DNA from: Terfezia claveryi
Taxonomy: Eukaryota; Ascomycota; Pezizomycetes; Pezizales; Pezizaceae
Assembly: GCA_015179025.1 (NCBI GenBank)
Contig: WHUX01000551.1
Span: 1 to 19,846, forward strand
Length of the DNA stretch: 19,846 nt
Reading direction: 5' to 3'
Both the position numbers and the translations under genes were made by a program. The notes beneath the pieces were generated by a model. It was not told where the DNA came from. It ran no database searches and saw only the letters and a list, made by a program, of their open reading frames with translations. Positions 9,941 to 18,529 of this stretch are shown here, in pieces. The first letter of the stretch is position 1. Each line of letters starts with the position of its first letter.

Positions 9941-12104
9941 GGTGATATGTTGAAATGAGTGCAATGTCAGGTGAGCAGTGCCTGAGATAGGAACTTTCGC
10001 TTCAGCTTCCTCAATCAGGGGGTCATAAAACTATTAAGAAGGAAACCGAGAGATGAACTGGGGCGCAAAAGAGTGTATATAGGTGTTAAAACCTCGAAAC
10101 TAAGAAAAACTTATAGGATGGGTGAATCCAGGATAATTATATTTCCCAAATATAAGGCATCCTCGCCGCACACAATGTTACTAGGGCATCTTCAACCATC
10201 TGGGGGACAGCTCGCTCTTCCACCTTCACATCCTGTATCCATGCTTCTCGAATTTTGTATGGCTTCCTGCATCATGGCGATGGCTTTTGCTGCCCTGCTC
10301 ACTGAAGTAGCGCAGCCCACTAGGGCGGTGGTGGGAGATGTCTTAGAATAACGGTTATCAGTGGACCCTGGTCCCATCCCAGCTGCAAACTCCCCGTGGC
10401 GACAACCCCAGTTTATTTTTGCCGGCATTCTTTTGAGACAGGCCATTGAGCTGCGTATACTCCATCTGCGCCGTCTCTATGGCTCAGCGTGAATTTAGCA
10501 CTAGTTCCTTTTTGTGCGGACACAGAGCGATCGTTGGCTGCCACGCGCCGAGCGGGAAACAAGCTCGCTGCTTTTGAGATCCAATACCATGATCCTCAGT
10601 TGCTGAATGGTCAGTGACGAATAGAATCTCAGGCGTCATTTCCCTGCCAGCTGATAAACTTTGTAGAGCTCTCAGAATCTCATAGGACGCTATGAAGAGT
10701 CCTCACCCTTGTTTTGCCCCTCTTGGACCGCCCATAATGTACCCAAACGTATCAGGTACGGAATAATAGTCCCGCGACTAATAGCAGCCGTCAGTGGCTT
10801 GACAATCTTCGTCAGAGTTTGCTGTGTCCGTTATCTGCGATGCTGGTGAACACCTTTGTCCGAGCATGGTCAGTCAATCTTTCGGTCTCGTGCCAGCGCC
10901 CGTGCCCGTGCCCTTGACGTGCAGTTGCTTAAAGTGGAGCGCTTGTCCATCCAACGGGTGTACTAGATTGAGCCTCGCCAATTGAACGTACGATGCACAT
11001 ACTGTACACTGTATCTATTAAGTACTTACTCAGCCCCACCTGAAAGAACAAAAATGCTCGTAGACATCACGGCCGCCGTTACGGATAGAAACTCTAGAGA
11101 ACGGAATCAGAGCAACTCCCGGGGGCAGGCGGCGCGACACCAACCACACAAGCGTGATCTTGTCAACAGATATTACCCACCCGAGGCCGAATTCGTAAAT
11201 TCATCTCAAATCACTAAGAATGAAGTTCCTGAACGGGCGATGCTTGCTGGTTTCAGGTGACAGATATATTGCCGTCTCCATGGTACCTAGGCATTGAAAG
11301 AAGCAAAAAGCATCATAATTGCCACTTCTCGGGATTCAGATTGGGTGCAACACATAAACTGTCAGAAAAAGCCACTCTGTCTCACTAATTTGAGTGTTAG
11401 TCAACCTCCACCACTCGCATGGTCCAACACACTGGCAGAGGTTTAAGATCTTCAGGCCAGATGAACAGTCGGAAATGAAATCATGTCTTATAGGTCGACA
11501 ACTGGCTCGAAACAACAAGTACCCAACAAAGGCACACTCGATAAACATGGAGGTAATATACAATATCATTTGCTTTTTAGCAATAACAAAGGAAACAAGG
11601 CTTTTGTTCCCAGCAGTGAAGTTATATGGGTATAGTTATATTGTAACATCAGAAAGCAAGACAGAATTTTCGTTGAACCTGCATTCTCGTCTAGGCGTTA
11701 CATTTATGCGGAGGGCCCTGGGTTCCCCAGTTGTCGGTCTTAGGCTGAACTGGATATTGGTATGCATGTATGGAGCTGAGTAGAAATATCACTAGCTTGA
11801 AACTCTGCAGGCCTAATTACACACAAAACAGTTGATCTTGACACAAACTGCACTTCCTTGAGTCATGCTTTATGCCTAGCTTCGTAGTAACCAGTCTGTT
11901 GTCTCTAGGGGGGTTGCGAGGTCACGAACACTACAATATATTAACCTGGGGTACGAGGCTACTTTATGCCAGACGATGAACTGGAAGGCCCTCAACCAAG
12001 ATTAGATCATTTAAGACTTTCGGTAGCTATTAGGCATTTAGATTATCTCAGACTAAGGATTACCGCGAAGGCCAATTCAACAAATTCCATTACCTTGGTT
12101 GCAC
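9941..12104. other. Gene-poor region upstream of the receptor gene
   Basis: The first several hundred bases should contain the receptor promoter; no specific site can be named. Open frames here (for example 10192-10446 minus, 10982-11260 plus, 11394-11783 plus) lack recognisable motifs and consistent splice patterns. A short CCCGTG micro-repeat occurs at about 10898-10912. One copy of the dispersed repeat is at 11922-11966. Confidence 0.45.
11922..11966. repeat. Dispersed direct repeat, copy 2
   Basis: Second copy of the repeat at 7265-7310, same orientation, 4.7 kb away, with shared TATTAACCTGG and GTACGAGGCTACTTT blocks. Upstream of each copy (about 7107 and 11706) there is also an ATGCGGAGGGCC string, so the two sites may be diverged copies of one longer element. 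That extension is weak. Confidence 0.65.
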
Positions 12105-14465
12105 AACCAGACTACCGTCTATCATGATAACGCCGGCCTTTTAGGACTCGGGTCGTGCTAAATCGCACTGGATAACCTCAATATCGAGGTGGTTTGCTAT
12201 TCGCTTATGCCATTGGTGTACGCCTCATTTTTTTTCCATGCATCTCTACATGATAGTCCACTGCCTATGGCCCGGAGGATCGGAGAACAGTCGAATAGAT
12301 GGGTTGGGTCCAAAAAAAAAAGGGTGGGGGGGGATTCCGTGCATGTTGAAATTCAGTAGACCATCATGATACTGTGGATATTCTATCTAGTCTCGATCAG
12401 ACCCTCGTAGAGGTATTCTATCGGTCAAATTCCCCATCCTTGAAAAAATCACGTTATAGTATCAGCTGTAGCTATAAAATTATTATTACTGATCATGTAG
12501 TCTGGTTATGGCGGAGCGGAAAAGGGTATCAGGGAGTCAGTTTTGGGGCTAATCAAGTACAGAAGGGTCAGGTGAAAAGAAGTTTCCTCATTCTGATCTA
12601 GATGTCCTTATCATGTATTGTGAACGGTAACACATGGAGAAATAACCAGACTAGGAGAAATAACTATTCAGACAATATAGCATATCTCGGCACCTGCACA
12701 TGAATATTTATTGGGGTCGTGCCAACCAGACTAATTATTCGTACGGAATCTCAATGCGCGGAGGGGGAAAATGTCACGGCGATGAAAACCCAGACTAGAT
12801 GCTACTTTTGGGACCATGAATTAGTATAAGAATCTCTTGAAAGATACTGGTGTTGAAACTAGCATCAACAGACGGGAAGATAATGGGATAATAAAATCAA
12901 TGAGAAGTACTGGCTATCATGTAGGAGCCGAATACTACCTAGCCCAAGCCTCTCGTTAGAACCTTATTTGCTCTTAGTCTGGCTTGCACTAGCCCATCCC
13001 CAGAATATTGCAATCGCATGTTGAGCATTTCTGGCAATTCCTCACTATTCCCCCATAAAGAACGTTTCGATTACAATGCATTGAGGTATATGTTGAAGAA
13101 ATATTATCGAGACTAGTTTCAGTACCCATCCTACGCCTTTGCCACAAACCCCGAACTCTTTCACAAAGTAGGTACCTATGTAGTCTGGTTACTGATCGGA
13201 TGATATCGTTGATGGTGATGGCTTTATGGAATATCTATGTAATACAGCCAGGCTATCAATTTCGTCCCTCGACGCGTACTATCGAGGCTAACCAGCCACA
13301 AAACAGGACGATTGCCTATTAGGGAAGTCGCTGCCATAAATGGAGCTATCTACACCACGTGCCTTTGATGCCAAGACCGATCGGCTCTTTAGGGTTTAAC
13401 CCGTGACCCCAAAGATGCTTTACCTACCAACCAAAGGCGTGGCGCCTGCAACACCGTGACAAAGAATTTTAATATCTCATCACCAATTCATCCTCAACTG
13501 ACAAAACGTGAGTACAAAATACTTTCCCCCCTCAATCTTCCCCAAGATCAATTCGACCTCACCCCCTGTCTAAGTGATGAACAAACACATTTGTTTACTT
13601 TTTTCTGGTACCTCTTTATCGAGTTGATACCTGGCTTCACGGCCAGGTTGAGACGATGATAGAACTGGACTTCTGAAACGACAATCCATATGCATTCTTG
13701 ATACCCATACCACTCAAAACTATAGAGCAATCATGCTGACGGTTGGATAGTGTAGGCGTAGCTTCACCATGAGGAGTTTATTTTAGCGAGTTATGGATCG
13801 GAATGGGTGTGTGTTGTGGGGTGGAATTCGATGAGGACGTGGAGGCTAGGGCGAGGTATATGGCTTATAACGTGTGGAGCGATAGATAGTTCTTATAATA
13901 CCACTCTACTCTTTGAATGAAGAACTGTCTCACAGTGTGTGAATAAGTCGCGATTTAGGAGTTCGCTCAAGTACCTATAATACACCTGGCGGATGTCACA
14001 ATACAAATACAAGAATGATACCATATTTTCGATTAGGGGAGAAGTGGATATGTCAACCATTTAGCATAATCAATCCAGAATTTGGGCCAAAGAGAGCAAT
14101 GGAGGTGCACCTACCACATAGACTACATACAGCTCAGGTAACTTCTTGAAACCTCTACGAGAGGCTTGTGCCAACCAGACTATGAAACCTGACCTGATTT
14201 GGACTATTTGTTGTTTCATACATTGACTCTCCCCTCAATCTCAAACTCTGTATATGGACAGCCAACAGCCAAGATAGAGATTTTTATCTTCAAGGCCATC
14301 AAGATGTGTACGCAAAGGCAGCTGAGCTCTAGGCGCCAGACTATTCTAGGCCTACCTGTACAAGTACAATAAACGGGTATAGAGGCTGCGCAGGAAAAGC
14401 CATTTGTTTTCCCTTTAATCGAGCACATATCACCCTAAAGCTGCTAATTGTCTGGTTGGCACAAC
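12105..14465. repeat. Cluster of TA-flanked GTCTGGTT / AACCAGAC termini (MITE remains)
   Basis: The 10-mer AACCAGACTA or its complement occurs at 12105, 12498 (complement), 12644, 12724, 13181 (complement) and 14173. Near matches are at 12788, 12975 (complement), 14334 and 14450 (complement). Three of them extend to GTGCCAACCAGAC (12721, 14170 and, inverted, 14450-14462). Each exact copy ends or begins with TA, as the termini of TA-targeting DNA transposons do. By chance one expects far fewer than one exact copy in this span. I read the region as stacked, decayed short elements. It carries no other gene evidence. Confidence 0.6.
12498..12653. mobile_element. Candidate short MITE
   Basis: This 156-bp segment starts TAGTCTGGTTAT and ends with its exact complement ATAACCAGACTA, a 12-bp inverted repeat that includes TA at each edge. 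It has no coding capacity worth noting. Size and ends fit a TA-targeting MITE. The pairing of these two ends is inferred, because several similar termini lie nearby. Confidence 0.45.
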
Positions 14466-14691
14466 ACCCTCCATATAGCTAGTTGTTTACCCAAGGCCTT
14501 GGCGCTGGCTATGCAACCACTGTTGCATAGCGCCACACAGGAATGCTACCAAGCTTCGATTGTCAGAAACATACAGCTGTCCTCTTTCCAAAAACAGGCC
14601 ACTGTCCAATTCTATAACTTGATCAAGCTCATTTGTGAAAATACATTGCTATAACGCTTCCTTGGGACATCGAAGAACCTAACCGCCAGAA

Positions 14692-16552
14692 ATGGTTCAA
14701 ATTCTCGAGCTTACCCTGGCTGCACTGTTACTGACTGGCCCAGCTTCCGCATTGTACACGAAGTCAGGGCCCGTACAGCTTCTAGACCAAAAGAGCTTCG
14801 AGAAAGAAATTCTTCACTCGGATTCTGCTGCTGTAAGTATAATTGTCCACGATTGAGCACAATTGACCGTGGTAACTAACGTTGAGATGTGGATGTAGAT
14901 TGTAGAGTATGAGACTGATCTACCCCCAAAGCTCTCCTGAATTAAAAACTAACATATGTTAACATCAATATAGATTCTTCGCTCCATGGTGTAAGTGAGA
15001 GCAGTCCTATATGTTGCGTACGTAGCTAATATCGATTTCTGTAAAGGTGGTCACTGCAAAGGCCTCGCTCCCACTACGAGAAAGCTGCCAAAAATCTCAA
15101 GGGAATTGCAAAGGTCACCGCTGTAGATTGTGATGAAGAAAAAAACAAGCCACTCTGTGCCTCACAGGGAGTCCAAGGCTATCCTACGTTGAAGATCTTC
15201 AAGCCTTCGAGCAAGAAAGGAAAACCTATTGTTGAGGGTAAGTTCTATCGTCAATCTCGTAATCTTATTTATAGGAGCCTGTGATAGGCTAATGCGACAT
15301 TGAAACAACAGACTACCAAGGGCCGCGAACAGCAAAAGGGATTGTTGATGCTGTTGTCCACAGAATCCCAAACCATGTCACCCGTCTTACATCAGGCAAG
15401 GTCAACGATTGGTTAACCAAGAATAATGAGACTACCAAAGGTGTACTGTTCACCTCCAAGGGCACTACCTCGCCTTTATACAAAGCTCTCGCAATTGAAT
15501 TCTTGGGCAGGGCTGAATTTGCCCAGATCCGAGATAAGGAAGAGGATGCCGTGAAGCTATTCGGGGTGGAGAAGTTCCCTACATTCATTGTTCTTCCCGG
15601 CGGTGACGCCCCTGGAAGAGTGTATGACGGTATGTATCAAAGTGGATATTCTCTCCCAAAGGTATACTGAACTAAGTTTTGAACAGGTGCCATGAAGATC
15701 GATGTCCTTACGAAATTTCTAGGTAGCATTGCTCCAGCAAAGAAGGAGGCCCCGAAAGAATCTAAAAAGGAATCAAAGAGAACGGAGAAGGAGGACAAGA
15801 GAGAGACGAAGGAGGAGAAGCAGAGGCTCAAGAGGGAGACGAGGGAGGAGAAGGAGAGGTTCAAGAGAGAGACGAGGGACGGGAAGGAGACGATCAAGAG
15901 GGAGATGAGGAAAGAGAAGGAGAAAGAGCAGACCACCGAGGACGCTCCACCTTCACCAGCTCTCGAGGAGATTCTCAAAGGTCAGCTCTCAATATTCATT
16001 TTATCATAATGTCTCCATTTAACATATATTTCAGTGGCACTCGTTATTCCAGAGCTCGCCGACGGAGCTACCCTAGCCTCAACCTGTTTCTCCCCCAAGT
16101 CTAAAACTTGTGTTCTCGCCTTTGTCCCACCTTCTACTGTCGACCCCTCCGAGGATCCGGCCCTCAGTGGCCTCAACACCGCCAACGAAAAAGTCTCCGC
16201 AACCACCAAGTCATTTACATTCTTTAAGATCTCTTCTAGCTCTACCCACGGAAAAGCTTTGGCTGAGGCACTTGAACTTACTATTGGCAGCGAGAAGCCT
16301 ACTGTGATCGCTGTTAACGGCCACAGGAGGTGGTATAGAGTTTTCTCTGGCAACAATGATGCAGAGGGTCTGCTTGCATGGTTGGATGCAATCACAATGG
16401 GAGAGGTGAAGAAGCAGAAGTTGCCAAAGGGGTTGTTCCAGGAGAAGGAGAAGGTTGAGGTGCCGCCGCCCGTTGAGTCACCTGCCGAGGAGGTTCCACC
16501 ACTACCAATGGAGGAGGCTAAACATACGATGGTTGAGCATGAGGAGTTGTAA
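14692..16552 (+). CDS. ER thioredoxin-domain protein disulfide isomerase (MPD1/PDIA6-like), HEEL tail
   Basis: This protein should form and shuffle disulfides in the ER lumen. Exons are 14692-14832, 14899-14906, 14974-14990, 15047-15237, 15312-15629, 15687-15980 and 16035-16552, about 495 residues. A signal peptide spans residues 1-20 (ends PASA). A thioredoxin domain follows with the redox site FFAPWCGHCK (Cys56, Cys59), then YEKAAKNL, VTAVDCDEE and GVQGYPTLKIF. A second thioredoxin-like part lacks the Cys pair (GVEKFPTFIVLPGG). Next comes a long Lys/Glu/Arg tract (15740-15935) made of KRETREEKERF-like repeats, probably a charged helix or coiled coil. The C-terminus is HEEL, a KDEL-type retrieval signal. 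The redox motif is split by introns, and exon 2 is only 8 bases. The frame slips once after GLAP at the CCC of 15070-15072; one missing base restores HYEKAAKNL. A sequencing indel is more likely than decay. It is convergent with TVP23. Confidence 0.92.
15740..15935 (+). repeat. Purine-rich tract coding for charged Lys/Glu/Arg repeats
   Basis: Within exon 6 of the PDI-like gene the coding strand is almost pure A and G (AAGGAGGAGAAG, AAGAGGGAGACGAGGGAGGA). It encodes imperfect repeats of the type KRETREEKERF. Such tracts change length easily by slippage, and the encoded helix would be strongly charged. It separates the thioredoxin-like half from the C-terminal domain. Confidence 0.8.
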
Positions 16553-16811
16553 GCCAGCTTACCTCATATATAAACTCATAATTTGGTTCGTTTTTAAGTG
16601 TTACCATGTATCACATAACTTGAATTTAAAGCGCAATGTTTTGCTTAAAATTTCCTCAAATGCACGTGATTCTATATATAAAGTAACCATTATTCAAGTG
16701 GGCAATATTATACTAATCCAGCTGCTTAATTACTTAGAAAAAGAGAATAGAATATTTGCCCTTTTTTTGTGTCAGTTCCAGCCTTCTCAGTGATCACCCT
16801 GATCTCTGCTT
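16553..16811. terminator. Shared 3' region of convergent PDI-like and TVP23 genes
   Basis: These 259 bases between two facing stop codons are AT-rich (TTTTTTTGTG, TATATATAAAG), as expected for fungal 3' ends with overlapping polyadenylation zones. No specific cleavage site can be fixed from sequence alone. Confidence 0.4.
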
Positions 16812-17634
16812 CTACGACCGGAAGAACATCCTCGACAAGAACCCTCCCGCAATATTATTCCCGAATCCAGTATTCAGCGCACTCCCCGCAAGACTCGACG
16901 CATTCCAAACTTATCTGCTCTCGAAAACGCAACCCCATTCGTAATGCCCAATATCATAGCCACTATCACCAAGCTTAGCCTAACCCCCCCAACCAAAGCT
17001 CATTAGCAACCCCAGCCCCACCGTTGTAGAACATGAGTCCTTACCAGATAAACTCCAATCTAACAATAGCCACCAGCGCCAGCCCCACCCACAGTACAGG
17101 CTGCACGTAAAGACTCAACCAAAAGAACCTAGAATCCGTAGCGTTGATTTGCCGAGATTCATCGGCGGATTCAAAGACCCAGGTGCTCTCCCCGGAACTG
17201 GGGTCGGTTTCGTTCCACCATCGTAGACCGACGAGGCGTCGCCCAGCGATGTTCTTGACGTAGTAGAAGTCGGCGGAGAGGAGGAGAATAGTGATGATGA
17301 AGATTAGGACGCTGGGTGGTGGGTTAGGGCTTTCTGGGAAAATGGAACTGTGGGTGAGCGGAAAAGAGCCTTACAAGTTACTATTTGATTCACCCGGTGG
17401 AGATCCCTCAGGTTGGTTGGTTTGTTAGCGGCCAACGTCTTTAATACATCATGGAACTCCATATTTCTTTCTTTGAGACTTGCTAGAAGTCCCGCACCCC
17501 GCGAATGACGGCCTGGCCTCACCTTGTGAATAGAAGCCCAAACAGGTACGTCAATAGTGCCGCAAGCCGAAACCCAAGGAAGGTGCACAGCGTGAGCGGA
17601 TGCGCAGACAGGCGCCAGTTGAGTGATCCATCTG
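16812..17634 (-). CDS. TVP23: TVP23, Golgi membrane protein
   Basis: Tvp23 is a small four-helix protein of late Golgi vesicles, linked to vesicle traffic. Exons seen are 17523-17634, 17375-17380, 17045-17311 and 16812-16979. They read [19 protein letters not shown], a helix ([13 protein letters not shown]), TSNF, a helix ([17 protein letters not shown]), the family hallmark [37 protein letters not shown], a helix ([20 protein letters not shown]), RLEFIW, a fourth helix ([18 protein letters not shown]), and a short tail ending RMFFRS. The 6-base exon TAACTT is needed to keep frame between FT and VLIF. Near 16901-16906 one base appears missing after DKFG; without that correction the frame stops at 16874, with it at 16812. 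The first codons are not resolved: an ATG at 17712-17714 (MER) followed by an intron is a candidate, but its phase does not fit. Confidence 0.9.
17375..17380 (-). other. TVP23: 6-base microexon of TVP23
   Basis: On the minus strand the string ...AAATAG|TAACTT|GTAAGG... has a proper acceptor and donor around six bases. Inclusion gives AG|T-AAC-TT|C, coding S-N-F across the junctions, and keeps the following exon in the Tvp23 frame. Introns on either side are about 142 and 63 bases. The reading rests on frame and on protein similarity, not on transcripts. Confidence 0.7.
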
Positions 17635-17714
17635 CTGGCTGGAAGGTCTTCTGATTAGTTTACAGGCCTTAAGAATATGAAGGGGCATGGAGTGAGGATG
17701 CGAACCCTCTCCAT

Positions 17715-18529
17715 TGCGCGCAAAATTTTGTTTGGGTCCTGACGTTGAAAATGGCGGCTGAAAGAACACGGACGTTATAATTACGGGGTTAAGTCTAAGT
17801 ACGGTTGTATTGTACTCCGTACCTGAAGCTTCGTAATTAGGACTATCTCTAGATACGTACGACTTGGCGCTATGAAATACGGAACAACAATACTCCTTAG
17901 CACTGCGAGGTATTATTCATTGCAGACAAAAAATACCCATCAGATCAAACGAATGACGGAAGAAATGAGATGTGTACTTTGAACCGACATAATGCTGCAA
18001 TATGAACACAAGTTTATCGTGGCTACCGTTACAGTTGAGATCTCCAGCAGCCAGAACCCTTCTCCTGCTCACCAAGCGCCCACAAGCCCAGAACAAAGTC
18101 AAGAGTCTACCAGTACAGCTAACAGGATTTTCGGAAGAACAGAGTGGCCACAAGAGGAAATGAACTAAAGCAATGAATAGGAATCACAGTGAAAAGAAAA
18201 GAAAAGAAAAGGAAACCCGGTCTACCTCAATTCTAAGAAGTTCTTATGAAGCAATACCCAACCTTTGAGTGCAGTGCAAGGAAACATCACATGATCCACT
18301 GTGGATGGTGAACATAAACAAGCCTGACCGGTAAACAGAAGTTACCCAAAACCCCATAATGATGCCACATTATCTATGTTATGCCTTCTCTCTCGAAAAG
18401 GTTGTGCTGTTGTCTGACTGTGACTTATATTCTGGATATTCGTTTCATTCGCGGAGCGGATTGGAGGTATAAGTAAGGATTGCTGTTTCATCAAATTCAA
18501 TCCGCTTAGAATTAGATTCCCAGGTGGCC
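17715..18529. other. Intergenic region, TVP23 upstream and TRR1 3' end
   Basis: About 0.8 kb. It should hold the TVP23 promoter and possibly its first exon, plus the 3' UTR of the thioredoxin reductase gene. A (GAAAA)4 microsatellite lies at 18191-18211. A GGTTCGCATCC string at 17696-17706 (minus) resembles a tRNA B box, but no tRNA fold surrounds it. Confidence 0.5.

Noticed and set aside
10192..10446. 84-codon minus-strand frame (MACLKRMPAK...)
   Set aside because: No recognisable motif, no neighbour exon with matching phase, and its start context is weak.
12498..12512. TAGTCTGGTT motifs as tRNA A boxes of a SINE
   Set aside because: The base expected to be A at tRNA position 14 is G, there is no B box at the right distance, and copies occur in both orientations next to TA, which fits transposon ends better.
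15637..15978. Minus-strand frame rich in Ser/Leu/Phe across the PDI exon
   Set aside because: It is the complement of the purine-rich Lys/Glu tract, not a membrane protein.
17690..17720. Possible tRNA (GGGTTCGCATCC on the minus strand)
   Set aside because: The T-stem pairs poorly and no acceptor, D or anticodon arm can be built around it. It lies in the TVP23 leader region.
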